The notes: generated by a model not told the origin, from the letters alone. Shown: positions 9,796 to 20,567, counted from the stretch's first letter. The stretch: 64,000 nt of DNA from Symbiodinium natans (GCA_905221605.1 CAJNDS010002526.1:315327-379326), one strand, 5' to 3'. Made by a program: numbers and translations.

Positions 9796-10560
9796 GCGCG
9801 TTTATTCTGTTCAAACCCCAGCATCCAGGCAGACTCATCGCTTACGGGCCGCATAAGCTCTGGCGCGTTTGCAGAGGCAGGGCAATTCATACAACGTCGC
9901 TTCCCTTGGCTGGCGTGTACAAAACTTGTAGCTGACATGCGCGTAAGCATGAAAGGCTAGTGCCAAACCTTCCTTCTCAGGAGTTCAGAAGGATTCAAGA
10001 GGAGTGCCTCGATTCTACCGAAGTTCTGATCCCTCTGGTTGAAGACAGTAAAGTGGGTTCTGATAAGATGTAATACCACTTCAAACTATTGGAAGAGAAG
10101 GTCGCTTTAGTAGGAACACATTTACAGGAACACGGGCCTTCCTGCCTGACATGCAGGGGCTGCTAGCACATCATCGAAACGTAAATTTTACTGCGCTAGG
10201 ACATGATAGGTACTCAGGCGTACTGGAATGGGAACCTTCTGACACGCAGGTGTGGACAGCCGACTTGCAAAAGCCACGGCATCAGATCCACTACGCCGAT
10301 GGTGAATACAGGCGTAGGCCATAGAATTTAGTAACTAAAGAGAAGTAAAGAGAAAAATTAGATAAATAGAATTGCAAGCCACGATCGCCGTTATGATCGC
10401 CGTTCAAGAAGAAACCGGACATCTAAAGCTGACTTGACAATGCAAGAGAGCTCCAGCGTTTGTCCAGTTTTTTCAAGGCCACATTCTCTGACATACCCAA
10501 CAGCAGCAGCACTCAGAATAGGGTTTCTGACAGTTCTGGTCGAAGTCCAGTGGCTGGCAG
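9796..10560. other. Spacer, nothing recognised
   Basis: No repeat and no convincing coding sequence seen between the TA tract and the first coding-like minus-strand fragment. Confidence 0.4.
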
Positions 10561-10565
10561 ATTTG

Positions 10566-10748
10566 GCATGACTCGACGAAACTACACTGCGCTGCAAGCC
10601 CCGAAGCCGAATGCACATATGCTTTCACAAAGAGCAACTCGAAAAGATCGAAAACATGAGGCAATGCCTGGCTGGGGCACTGCATGGCACACCCCACCAT
10701 AAACGCGACAAGCTGGTGTTGATTCAGCACATCGAGAACCCATGGCAA
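10566..10748 (-). CDS. Coding-like minus-strand fragment 1 (unknown protein)
   Basis: Reads MPWVLDVLNQHQLVAFMVGC and on through VFDLFELLFVKAYVHSASGL before losing coding character near 10566. The composition is leucine/valine-rich and alpha-helical, unlike chance sequence here. No domain recognised. It may be an exon of one gene with the fragments at 10812, 11662 and 12110. Opposite-strand frames are less protein-like. Splice sites not resolved. Confidence 0.3.
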
Positions 10749-10811
10749 ACAACCAAATGTTAGATAGTCATGCTTGTCCGATTATTAAGCAACACAAGCG
10801 TTTTCTACCAG

Positions 10812-11005
10812 TTATACTGCACTTGCCAACGCCCGCGGTTCCGAAAGGGCTTGCAGCTTGTGCAAAGAATCTTGCAGGTCCTCAGAGGCATTGACATATC
10901 TTTGGCGAAGCAGCGTAGAACATTCAGTGATGTTCAGATCGATGGGCTGGCAGCCGCTTGGCAACAAAGCTGAAAGAATGTGCCCCACTTCAGCTGAAGC
11001 GGTGC
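10812..11005 (-). CDS. Coding-like minus-strand fragment 2 (unknown protein)
   Basis: Reads GHILSALLPSGCQPIDLNIT and then STLLRQRYVNASEDLQDSLH with a following leucine-rich helix. A 3' splice site is plausible at TTCTTTCAG or GCTTCAG near 11000 (minus strand). The regular helical pattern suggests a real exon of an all-alpha protein. Family unknown. Confidence 0.35.
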
Positions 11006-11661
11006 ATCTTTTGGTACAGCTGACAATCCATGACAATCCAGGAATCACTTGGTGAGGAAGATGGAAGTTTTTCGTATTTTGAGCCGCCGCCTCAGCTCCG
11101 GTGTCCAGAGAACTCGGTGCAAATTGGGCTGTCGTGCTTGTTTTGTGCATGCTGTTTGCATGCTCGTGGCCTGGTGCACGTGCCGCCCAACGATTTTGTT
11201 GATTGAAGGTTGTTTTCACGTATCCGGCTATCCTGTGTGCTCAAGAAGTCAGATGGGAAGCAGCTGTCAGTACAACACACTGCCGCTGAAACCGTCTCAA
11301 CAGAAGCTCCGAAGTGCCAGGTTATTGCAGGCTCTCATGGTCAGAGACGCTGAGAAAAGCGGCTCGCAGCTCTTGCAGTGAAACGTTTCACCTAGCAAAG
11401 ACGGCGGGGCAGGGATTAGAAACTGGAAGACAGGTTGACACAACAGATCGGGTTTGCCATCCTGCTCCGCTCATGATGGTAGCGCCCATGGCTGCAGAGC
11501 TTGCACCACTCCGTCATGGTTTCACCGAAGCTGCTACAAGTGCGGTTCGTTTTTTAACCATGCCCCTGAGACTGCCCTTGCCACTGTGCAAGGTAGCAGG
11601 AACCATGGATATCGGCATGCATTATGAGGCAGTTTCCTAACATTCTGCAAAATCCAGCTAC

Positions 11662-11760
11662 CTGGCAGCTTTGTATAGCAGAGTCGCAGGCGTATCAGGC
11701 AAAGGAAAGCCTCCGTCAACTGCAGTGCTGACACGCCAATTTTGTACAGAGGCAGATCCA
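11662..11760 (-). CDS. Coding-like minus-strand fragment 3 with GT donor
   Basis: On the minus strand an acceptor-like GCACTGCAG precedes the segment, and it ends GCTGCCAG followed by GTAGCT, a good donor at 11661. One frame reads DGGFPLPDTPATLLYKAA, faintly ankyrin-like; a second reads LTEAFLCLIRLRLCYTKLP. I cannot decide the frame, so the product is unknown. Confidence 0.3.
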
Positions 11761-12109
11761 AAGATTTTGAACCCGTGGGCGCGCGTAAGCATTCTCACGG
11801 TGGTTTTGCATGGTGCGGCCGTCTGTCCGCGTGCAATTAGCATCCGTGCGTACTTCAGTTTTCACGGGCAATGTTGCTGAAACTGGGCAACCAACAAGTG
11901 ATTTGAATGATTCCTGTCTTATGTGCCATCCACCGCGCTTTGTTTGCCCATCCAAAGTTGATTCGGCTAAGCGGTTCACAGACAGATGTGTTGCTTTGGA
12001 GGCGGGCCTATGCAGAATGCATGGGCCCTCCGGGTAAAGTTCAGCTACAAGTCGTGGTAAAGCGACGCTAGGGCTTGCAAGCCTTGTCAGTCGATGGGTT
12101 CGATGGGGT

Positions 12110-12286
12110 GCAAAAGAGTCGAGACATGTTGACTTGAGAATCGACATGCGCTCGGCTGTCAGAGAGCTCCCATAGCACGTGCTCTGCCTCACCAAGAACC
12201 GGGTGGGCAAACGCACTCAGCAACAAACATGCAGCACGTTTGCCTTTTTCCTCGTTTGCTGCATTTCGGCTTTGGTCCAAAGCCAC
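12110..12286 (-). CDS. Coding-like minus-strand fragment 4, candidate first exon
   Basis: Starts MALDQSRNAANEEKGKRAAC and continues LLLSAFAHPVLGEAEHVLWE, a plausible helical N-terminus. If real, it is transcribed away from the NUFIP1-like gene whose start codon is only about 150 bases to the right, making a divergent pair with a short shared upstream region. No family recognised. Confidence 0.3.
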
Positions 12287-12439
12287 AAAGATTCACAAAG
12301 CACTTGCTGCAGGATAGCCTAACAAATCCTAGTTCGACTGAAGTATCCGGCGGCGCTCGCCTTTGGAATCATAGAAGCTCAGAAAGCTCAAGAAACTCAA
12401 CTAAGGGATCGAAGTGCTGAGGTACTTCGTATTCCGCCC

Positions 12440-14608
12440 ATGCGGCGGCGCAGCCGTTCACCACAACCAGGACGGCGGCCTGTGTACCGAGGTGACCAAG
12501 GTGAGTCGCTGCCTCCGCCCCCGCCTCCTTTTCAAAGCAGTTCTGGGCTTCAGAGGCGGCATGATTCGGAACGAGCTCCCCGTAGCGGCGCCAAGTCGTT
12601 CCGCGCAACGCCTCGGCAATATGCCGGAACATCCGGAACCTCTCCAACCTTAGACAAGGTCAGGGAGTTTTTGGCCGAGGCTGGCTTTGACAACCACATG
12701 CCAGAGCGATCTAGGCAAGAAGTACCACTTCAATCTGGAGCCCCTTCCAGAAGTCGTAACTCTCACAGAGCTCCAGAGCGTGGGAGCGTGCAACCAGCAA
12801 ATCGCACAAAACAAAGCAACAGACTGCCAGATCCCCCGCCAGCTCCACCACTTCCCCCAGCTTCAAAGCCATCCCGCGCTCCGTTGGCTCCACCTCCCCC
12901 TCCAGCCCCACCAGCCCCTCCAGCCCCTCCAAGTTTGCCAAGCAAGGCATCCCGAGATTCCCGAGCATGGGGTGAACACCCACTGCCCTCCAGGCGTTCC
13001 CGCAGCGACAGCAGAGAGCGCGACAGTCGTGCCGCACCTCCGGCGCCGCCACCTGTCCCTGGAAGACGCTGGTATGAAGACACGACCGGCACGACCGGCA
13101 GCAGCAACAGATATCTGCCAGAACCTCCGCGGGTCCCAGATTCAAGGCCACAAAGGCCGCCATCACCCAAATCGGATGTGTGGGACAGCTGGCATTCCGA
13201 ATACGGAGATGGGTATGATTCACGGTATGACTACTGGGACGTCCCAGATCGTCGATATCACGGTCGCTTCGACATCTGCTCACGTAGTTCAGAGGAGTCC
13301 GAGGACGAAGGCGACGAGCCATGGGCAGACATCCCGCAGCCCCCATGTGTGCCCTACAATCTGCCTCCGCCTCCTCAAGTCCCGCAAGGATGGAGCGGCA
13401 AAGGATCTTCAAAGAACATGTCTCGCAAGAGAGCTGCTTTCTTCCCGAGCCAATGGTTTTGCCATGTTTGTAACAAGGACTTCTGGAACCAAGAGAAGTA
13501 CAACAACCATGTGGATGACGAGCATATACCATGCCCAGAGGATGGCTGCAACTTCTCCGGCCCGGAGCATGTCATGATGGTGCATAAGCTGAAGCATGTG
13601 AAAGCAGCGGACGGCTCGAACGTGACGGACTCACCGGAAGAGCTCACAGCATGGAGGGAGATGCGAAAGGCCAATTTCCCCAGCAGAGGCAATCTACAGA
13701 AGAAGATGGAGCTAGAGGAGAAGAGGCGCTTGTCCGGCGCACTTCCAGATCCTCCGAAGCTCAGCATGCTGGAGAAGCTCTTGCGTCGTACACATGGCAT
13801 GCATGGCATGGAGAAAGGAAAAGGCAAAGGGAAAGGAAAGAAAGGCAAGTTCAAAGGCAAAGGCAAGGAGTACAAAGGCAAGGAGTTCAAAGGAGATGGG
13901 AAATCAAAGGGCAAAAAAGGAAAAGGCAAGGCCAAGGGAAAGGGCAAGCGGATGACATGGAGCATGAGCATGAGTGAAGAGCCTGTAGAAGAAAAGGTTC
14001 ATCCGACGCAATTCTTGTGTTTGCCGTCCGTTGTGGCGAATTGTGTCCCGTTGGAGTCACCATTTGGTAGCTCCCACTGCCAGGGACGCAGCCAAGCATA
14101 TGAAAGTCGCAATGGGAAGCTGGGAATTTGTCGCTACTTTGAGCGAGGATTTTGTTATCATGGGGCAGCATGCCTATATGAGCACATCGGGGGTCCCCCG
14201 CAAGTTCAAGCATCAGACATTGCAACCACTGCTTGGTGGGTGTTGCCCTCGACGCTTGCGAACAGAGCAGGTCGACCAGGTGAAGGGCCTGCCGGTGGCG
14301 TATTCGGCCCACTGCGCGCGCGTCAGGTGCGAGCTACCCATGTTGAACCATACCGGGCACCAGACGACCGCGAGCGGCGGGATGGCCTCCTCAGGCGGCT
14401 GCTGCAACCGGATGTTGACCGATACTACTCTGCCATCCTTCAATGCGTACGCTACATCGTGGCTACTGACTTCTTGCAGCTCGAAAGGCCTAAACTGCCG
14501 AGCAACGTGCCAAGCCTGCCCATCCAACAAGCTTCTGTCACTTCGGAGACAATCAAAGTCCCCGAAGCAAGCGCGGACCTCGGGGCGGAAATGGATGATT
14601 CGGAATGA
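12440..14608 (+). CDS. NUFIP1-like box C/D snoRNP assembly factor (C2H2 + CCCH)
   Basis: A 722-residue intronless frame. Order: R/S- and proline-rich N-terminus (1-320, poly-P runs 25-30 and 131-166); a C2H2 finger C341-x2-C344-x12-H357-x4-H362; a second C2H2-like pair C365/C370/H382/H386; the NUFIP signature SPEELTAWREMRKANFPSRG (398-417); a lysine/glycine tract (459-504); a CCCH finger C564-x7-C572-x5-C578-x3-H582; and a C-terminal helix LLRRLLQPDVDRYYSAILQC with RYIV (650-674), as in plant and fungal NUFIP/Rsa1-type proteins. The family helps assemble box C/D snoRNPs in the nucleus with Hsp90/R2TP. I infer that role from the finger, the WREMRK motif and the C-terminal helix. The start is the first in-frame ATG; an upstream exon is possible. 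In-frame unspliced introns around residues 510-560 or 583-640 cannot be excluded, as those parts are poorly protein-like. Confidence 0.8.
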   Translation: MRRRSRSPQPGRRPVYRGDQGESLPPPPPPFQSSSGLQRRHDSERAPRSGAKSFRATPRQYAGTSGTSPTLDKVREFLAEAGFDNHMPERSRQEVPLQSGAPSRSRNSHRAPERGSVQPANRTKQSNRLPDPPPAPPLPPASKPSRAPLAPPPPPAPPAPPAPPSLPSKASRDSRAWGEHPLPSRRSRSDSRERDSRAAPPAPPPVPGRRWYEDTTGTTGSSNRYLPEPPRVPDSRPQRPPSPKSDVWDSWHSEYGDGYDSRYDYWDVPDRRYHGRFDICSRSSEESEDEGDEPWADIPQPPCVPYNLPPPPQVPQGWSGKGSSKNMSRKRAAFFPSQWFCHVCNKDFWNQEKYNNHVDDEHIPCPEDGCNFSGPEHVMMVHKLKHVKAADGSNVTDSPEELTAWREMRKANFPSRGNLQKKMELEEKRRLSGALPDPPKLSMLEKLLRRTHGMHGMEKGKGKGKGKKGKFKGKGKEYKGKEFKGDGKSKGKKGKGKAKGKGKRMTWSMSMSEEPVEEKVHPTQFLCLPSVVANCVPLESPFGSSHCQGRSQAYESRNGKLGICRYFERGFCYHGAACLYEHIGGPPQVQASDIATTAWWVLPSTLANRAGRPGEGPAGGVFGPLRARQVRATHVEPYRAPDDRERRDGLLRRLLQPDVDRYYSAILQCVRYIVATDFLQLERPKLPSNVPSLPIQQASVTSETIKVPEASADLGAEMDDSE

Positions 14609-16260
14609 TTCGGATGTGTGGATGATTTGGAGCTTAGGCAGTCTGAGCAAGTTGACAGAACAAGAGCAAAAAGGCGTTTTTGAGAGCATGGTCGGATGTG
14701 GGCACACTATGGCATACTAAGATTATAGGCCATGCACGATACAAGGCGGCAGTAATCCTGTTGCCAAGCCCCACCCCGCTTGGGAACGCTTTGCTTCCCT
14801 TGTTGCATTTGTCCTTGTTGCATTTCTCTAACAAAGGAGCTGCCTGAATTATGTGGCATCAGACATAAAGAATGAACATCCTCTGGAGGTGTCATTGAGT
14901 CTTGAAGCCCGTGCTCTCTCTCTCTCTCCCTCCCTCTCGCTTTCTTCGGCACGTCCTTTTGAACATGTCACATCATGCCTGTAGTAGCAGGATCCAGATA
15001 TACGTGTACATCGATATAGTGGCACATTTGGATAAAGTAGGATCCTCCTGCCAGCATTGCGACTTCTTCCAACGGCACAATACCCAGGCCCAAGAAAGCA
15101 TGTTGATTGCCATGGCACCCCCCATACTGAGTTAAGACCTGCAGGCACCATACTCATGCCGAAAAGTTAAAAAAATATGGCGAGGAGTGAGATGGGGTTG
15201 TCTCTTTCCGAGTTAACCCTACGGACACAACAGTCATGCCCCGGACAATATATATTGCGACCGATGGAGGGGCAGACAGGTTAAGATGAGACACTCTGTA
15301 CAAACTGCAGACACAATGCAAAGTGTTCATGTGCAAGAAATGAAATCGGGGGGCAAGTGGATTAGAATCAAGGAGACTCTCTGCATACTCATGTTTCCGA
15401 CGGGGGAGGGCGGGGAGGCAAAAGGATTCAGATGAGACGCTCTCCGCACTAAGTTGTTAAGCGCAGGCCGCAACAATACTCTGCCCAAGAGAATGGAAAG
15501 TTACCGGCGCGGGTCGCAAACGAATCAAGATCAGATCTAGGACAGTTTCAGGCGGGCAGTTTCACTTTTTCTTATGAAAGTCCTATACAAGGCTTACAAA
15601 AACCTCAAGCTGCAGCAGCCCTAGTAGGAACACTTTTGTACAGACCGCCTGCTGCTCCAAATATGGTGCAGGGATTCTACTTTTATCTTGTAGAAGTTGG
15701 CATCGAAGAGCGTTCGCACGTCGGAAGCTTACTTTGGGCGTCGCGATGTCATGTACTTCAACTTGTAGTACAAGAATGACTGAAGCATCGCTGTCCGCTG
15801 GGTGTTGTGAGTTTTGGGAGCCCACACGCACTCACAACGGCAGAAACATTCACACTGGGGCGACGCATGTCCTGGCAGAGTGGCGTGTGATAAAGTTAAA
15901 TCCCCTCATTGGACAGATAGGAATATGCTGGTAGCGGCATTGTCTACACGTACATGACTCGCTGACGCAGCCTTGAGGCCCTGAAGAGTCGAACAACTTG
16001 TGTGGCAGTGGTAGATAGAGATCATGGTTTGCTCATGCATACCAGCACATTCTAAAGCAACAACATGCAACAACAAGTAGTTTCAGAGCCGCGTTTTCCA
16101 TCGGATGCCATGGATCGTTCGCCGCAGGTTCGCGCTTATGCGCATGTAACGTTTTGCTGAACAACTCGTAGAACATGTACGTAAAGCTGGTGGAGCAGAG
16201 GTTCCGTACAGATGCTTGGTTCCGTTGGATGCTGTGCAAGAATCTTAGTTACTGGACAGA
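14609..16260. other. Spacer after the NUFIP1-like gene
   Basis: Holds a (CT)n patch at 14916-14945, an A/T-rich stretch and no recognised gene. On the minus strand 15583-15831 an open frame includes VILVLQVEVHDIATPKVSFR and looks coding, but is unassigned. On the plus strand near 16170-16255 YVKLVEQRFRTDAWFRWMLC is also protein-like and could be an upstream exon of the KH gene. Both are weak. Confidence 0.3.
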
Positions 16261-16299
16261 TGTTGAGAGTTGATTTCTGGAAGATGCATCAATCACTTG

Positions 16300-17900
16300 C
16301 TTTTGAGGTCCTTCCTCATTGGTAAAGGCGGCGCAACCATCCGGTCATGCGCTCGTTGCTCGAGCTTGCCCGAGCACCGGCAACAAATCCAGTGCAGCGG
16401 CGATCAGGCAAATGGGCGACGTGTCTGGTGCCTCCATTTCGATATCCAAGGCCCCACTTTACATATTCAAAAGGCGTTGACGTTGCAACAGGCTGGCCTC
16501 GTTTTCCCTGTTTCCTTTGAGGAGGGTGAAACTCCCAAGACACTGGCCGACAAGATCGTGATTATAAATGGTCGAAGCCCCAAGTCTCAAGGGTCCGTAA
16601 GAGTCCATCTGCGTGCAAAGTCTGTAAACGTTTGTAAACACCTCACACCTGCTGAGGCATTCGGGGGGCCAAGGATGCAGCCTGCAGGGAGGTCCGAGTG
16701 AAGCAATTTAGTAGCTTGCCCATAACTACTCACGGTGGGTGGACAGGTGGTGCGAAAACTTCGACAAATGCAGGGCGCATGGAACTCGGAGAAGCCCATA
16801 AGAGGGCGGCCACCACAACGCATTTCAGATGCATGTTTTAAATTCTTTTCTTGAGGTTGAGGAAATGGAGCCAGGAGTCTTCGTCATCATCATCCCACAG
16901 GTCTCGGCACCAGTCCGGGCGCCATATTGCATCAACTTGCACAGGGGTTTGCTTATGCATGTTCAAATATCGTTTGCTTTAAGGTTGTCATTGGCTCAAA
17001 GGGAGCACAGATCAAAGCCATCATGGAACAATCAGGCCTTGGACACATGCGCTTTGCTAGCTTGCCTCAATTTTACTGCCTGGCCGTGGCTTCTGCGGAG
17101 GTGCAGAAATCAATGTCGGGCGCGAGGTGATCGTTTCGGTTTCCATTGTGGTTTTTGCAGGCAGATTGGTGGACATGGCCAGGCTATAATCGGCACGCCG
17201 GACCAGCCAATTAGCGTTAACGGCACTGTCGAACAGGCCAGCCTTGTGCCCGAAAGATAGCATGTGCTGGAATTCCGCATGGCTGTGCATCCTGCGCGAA
17301 TGAAAAGGTGGTTTCGGCGGTTTCCGGCATCAACAGCGTGCTGCAGGAGAGCAACAATCCTTAAGCTTCCATACTGTTCTGTTGCAAGTGGTCGGTCATG
17401 GTCGGTAAGAGTTTTTGGAGTACACATGGAACGTGATGGAATTTGGGGCTCCGACTCATCAAGGTAAATTTCAAAGCCACTTTCGACTGTTTCAAACCAA
17501 AGCGTTCACTTGTGGCTCAAGGCCTTGAAGGTGGTTTTAAAGTTCAGGGGCTGTACATGCACACAGAAATGAACCCATTGTCAAGTGTTTTTGTTTGTCA
17601 CAGAAATCACACCACGCCAAGTTTCAGCCCTTCAGGACATGGTGGACCGCGGAAAACTGGATGTCCATAGGGACTTCCAACTTCAACCAGCCAGTGATGC
17701 AGGCCACAGCAGTCACCGCCCTTGTTGCCGGTAAGCTCCGATACCGCCTTGCCAGCATCCACAGATGGGAGCAACGATCCCGCGCAAGACCGGCTAGGGA
17801 AGGACTGTGCAAGGCCAAACACCTTCAGCTTCATTGCTAAGGTGGTTGGCTCAGCCACGCGACAGCTCGTTAATAATCAGAAAGACACAACATCACGTGA
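16300..17900 (+). CDS. KH-domain RNA-binding protein, multi-exon (boundaries unresolved)
   Basis: Several pieces of K-homology domains lie in order with non-coding gaps. LIGKGGATIR (16315-16344) carries a GKGG GXXG loop after an acceptor-like CTTTTGAG. AAAIRQMGDVSGASISISK (16394-16450) is the helix and second strand. EGETPKTLADKIVIINGRS (about 16522-16578) fits the third strand and helix. VIGSKGAQIK (16987-17016), after TGCTTTAAG, is a second GXXG with the helix AIMEQSG. An exon 17604-17730 is framed by TTGTTTGTCACAG and a consensus donor GTAAGC; two of its frames are open. KH proteins bind single-stranded RNA or DNA; poly(C)-binding or Nova-like splicing and translation regulators are the usual tandem-KH type. 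Function beyond nucleic-acid binding is not shown. The feature spans exons and introns. Confidence 0.5.
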
Positions 17901-18640
17901 AATTTCACGTTGGCTCGTCCAACCATCGACTCTGCATCATCCACCGCCTTACCTGGCTTTCAATCCTAGAAGCCCGGGATTAACGGCACCCCTGCGAAAA
18001 AGCCTGTGAACACACCAGCATCAGCCAACCGAAAGGAGTGCAGCAGCGGAGACCAGATAGTCTCTCAGATAGTGCTTGCGAGGAGCAACGAAAAAAGCAA
18101 TCGACAAGTCGTCCAGCACCACCCCGCACGGGGAGTACTGCATTCCACCTGCGTGCATGGGGTCCTTGGACAATAAGTGCAGACTGAGTGCAGAGACAGA
18201 CATTATGGACCAAGACAACACTGCGTGGAAAGTTGGATGCTTCGAACAGCCACTTGCACTCCATCAAAACGCACTGAGGCTCACCTGGACCCTCACTCGG
18301 ACACCACTCGAGGGGAAGATGTGACCAACTTGGCGTCCTTGCAACAACGAACCAACGTCAGACCAGAGCCATGAGCCCAATCCACGACTCGAAAGAACCG
18401 TGAAAAACGGGCCTCGGAAGCAAAACTCCTTTGCTCTCTCTGGAACTCCTTGAAGACAGACCAAAAGAAGACTCGCCAACATGGTCCGCAGCACCGCTCG
18501 AGAGCTGACCATGTTCAATCCGAGACACTAGCCGGCTCGGCAACCACAACGAAGCGCCTCGACAGCCATGGCCCACAGCTAGCTGAGCACCAGCAAAGAC
18601 ACGCTGGCATGCATCAAGCAAGTCTCGTTGCAAGTAAACA
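17901..18640. other. Probable intronic or spacer sequence
   Basis: Between the KH fragments and the next coding-like exons. No domain recognised in any frame. A minus-strand frame is long but compositionally unconvincing. Confidence 0.3.
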
Positions 18641-18659
18641 AACTTGTGGGGGTGAGAGG

Positions 18660-18770
18660 GGTTCGCTGTGTCCTTGAGCTTGAAGGTGTGGTGCCCAAGA
18701 TTTCCGTTCGTGCTACAAGTACTACAATTCGGGCGAAGCTTCTGCGAGCTTCGCAGCGGCAACTGCACAG
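18660..18770 (+). CDS. Coding-like exon with GTGAGT donor
   Basis: Ends at GCACAG followed by a strong donor GTGAGT (18771). One frame reads CYKYYNSGEASASFAAATAQ, typical of low-complexity tails of RNA-binding proteins; another reads LELEGVVPKISVRATSTT. Either way the exon looks genuine. It may be a late exon of the KH gene to its left, joined to the 18868 exon. Confidence 0.35.
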
Positions 18771-18867
18771 GTGAGTGGGCAACCGGAAGCCCATGTCCCT
18801 TGAACGAAAAAATGATTAGGGTGTCTACTGGACTGCAGCATGGCCCTCCTCAGTCTCGCATCGCATA

Positions 18868-19410
18868 ATGGATGCAGTGTGCGCTAAGTATGTTCGGGGA
18901 GCGGCCCTCCCGAGAGAGTTTGTCGGGGAACTTGCCGCTGCCTTCGCGGCGCACGGCACTGCACCGGTCCATCAAGCAATGCGACTAGCAAGCACAACAA
19001 AGCTGATGGATGGAGTTATCAATGAAGCCAGAATTTATTTATCAACCGCCCACATTGGCAAAGTTTCTGTCATGTCAGGTGGAGAGCGGCCTGTGGATGC
19101 TGGCTACGTGCCTGCGCAACCAGCGCAGCCTCCGGCAGCGCCAGCGGCCCCAGCGGCCCCACCCGCTGCAGCGCCGGTGAAATCCGACGCAGCGCCGCCG
19201 AGCATGGGCCCAGCGGGCGGCAATGGCAGCACGGGCTTCAGCACAGGCTTACAAGGCAGGTCGGGTTTGGAATGGTTTGGACCACTTCGGCCGCCTTCGC
19301 ATTCATGGCGTTCATTTGACCTGTGCTTGTCGGTTGTTTCCACACCGTTTCGGCAAGGAGCATGCGCTGCAAAACCTAGCCTAGGAGCCAAGAGCGCTAG
19401 GCTTGTCTGA
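18868..19410 (+). CDS. Ala/Pro-rich C-terminal exon, unknown (possible end of KH gene)
   Basis: The frame reads MDAVCAKYVRGAALPREFVG, then QAMRLASTTKLMDGVINEAR and IYLST, helical and protein-like. An alanine/proline-rich linker (about residues 83-112) and a glycine-rich stretch (117-128) follow. After about residue 130 (19257) coding character fades, so the true end may be earlier, at a splice site near CTTACAAGGCAGGT. No named domain. Its position after the KH pieces on the same strand suggests the same transcript. Confidence 0.4.
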   Translation: MDAVCAKYVRGAALPREFVGELAAAFAAHGTAPVHQAMRLASTTKLMDGVINEARIYLSTAHIGKVSVMSGGERPVDAGYVPAQPAQPPAAPAAPAAPPAAAPVKSDAAPPSMGPAGGNGSTGFSTGLQGRSGLEWFGPLRPPSHSWRSFDLCLSVVSTPFRQGACAAKPSLGAKSARLV

Positions 19411-19617
19411 GGGCTGCGAGTGGCAACGAAGCACAACCACAAGCAGCTAGGCTGAGCTGAGTGTGGACGGGCGATGGGCCCACAAGCAATGTCATTCAAA
19501 CATGGTAGCGGAAAACGAGAACAAGAAACAAATAGCAGGCCCCAACCGTAACCCCAGACCCTGGTTCGAACCGTAACCAACTACCAACCCAGACTATTTG
19601 GCTAACTGACAGTTGCT

Positions 19618-19765
19618 CCGCCCTCCCCTCCCTGCTCCTCCCCTCCCCCTCCTCCCCTCCGACCCGCCTCCCCTCCCCTCCCCTGCTCCCCCTCCTCCCA
19701 TCCCTCCCTCTCCCCCTCCCCTCCCCTCCCTCACCTCCCTCCCCTCTCCCCTCCCCTCCCCTGTG
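19618..19765 (+). repeat. Polypyrimidine tract (CCCTCC)n
   Basis: Nearly uninterrupted C/T sequence of CCCTCCCC and CTCCTCC words, with potential mirror symmetry and triplex (H-DNA) formation. Not coding. Confidence 0.8.
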
Positions 19766-19819
19766 AGTAGGGGTTCTAACCATGAAAAAAAAGTTTTTAC
19801 AATGACAAGGGTTTCTTTA

Positions 19820-20165
19820 ACAATGATAGCGGTTTAGGGTTGGCATGATAGTGGTTTCACGATAGTGGTTTAGGGTTGGCATGATCGTGGTTAACAATGA
19901 TAGTGGTTTTGGAGCTTTGGGAGGCCCAAAACCTCAATTCTCAGGTCTTTTTGTCACTCCTATGCGGGTCTGGGGGCGGGGGGGGGGCGGGCAGTGACAG
20001 AAAGACCCTGGTTTTGGAGCTTTGGCCCAAAACCTCAATTCTCAGGTCTTTTTGTCACTTCCATGCGGGCCCGGGAGGGGGGCGGGCAGTGACAGAAAGA
20101 CCCTGGTTTTGGAGCTTTGGGAGGCCCAAAACCTCAATTCTCAGGCCTTTTTGTCACTGGAGCCT
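19820..20165 (+). repeat. Tandem foldback units of 95-104 bases
   Basis: TGGTTTTGGAGCTTTGG starts at 19905, 20009 and 20104. The second and third units are framed by GTGACAGAAAGACC at the left and GGTCTTTTTGTCAC at the right (one mismatch from perfect inversion), with an inner GTTTTGG/CCAAAAC pair, so they fold into long hairpins; the first unit lacks the left arm. Upstream, 19820-19904, TTTAGGGTTGGCATGAT is itself repeated. Non-coding. Confidence 0.75.
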
Positions 20166-20337
20166 TGGGCTTCGTTTTAGGGCTTGGGGTTGGGGCTTAG
20201 AATGGTTTCGGGGGCGTTTTGTGGGTAGTTGAAGGGTCGCAGGCATTGTGGCTATCATGCACTGAGGCACAAATCCTTATCATGGTTAAGTGATTCCTTG
20301 TTGTGGTTAAAAAAATGGGTCTTTATTGCGGTTACGA

Positions 20338-20500
20338 CCCGGCCCCTCCTCCCCTCCTCCCCTCCTTCCCTCCTCCCCTCCTCCCCTCCTTCCCTCCTCC
20401 CCTCCTCCCCTCCTCCCACCCTCCCCCCCTCCCACCCTCCCACCCTCCCACCCTCCCACCCTCGCCCTCGCTCTCGCTCTTTCTCTCGCTCTCTCTCTCG

Positions 20501-20567
<67 letters not shown>

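Noticed and set aside
9065-9838. Minus-strand frame of about 257 codons across the hairpin and TA region
   Set aside because: Its sequence is a direct translation of the GGTACAA and TACATA repeats.
12711-13532. Long open frame antisense to the NUFIP1-like gene, and another same-strand frame at 12687-13577
   Set aside because: Shadows of a GC- and proline-rich coding region; no domain, while the main frame has three recognisable motifs.
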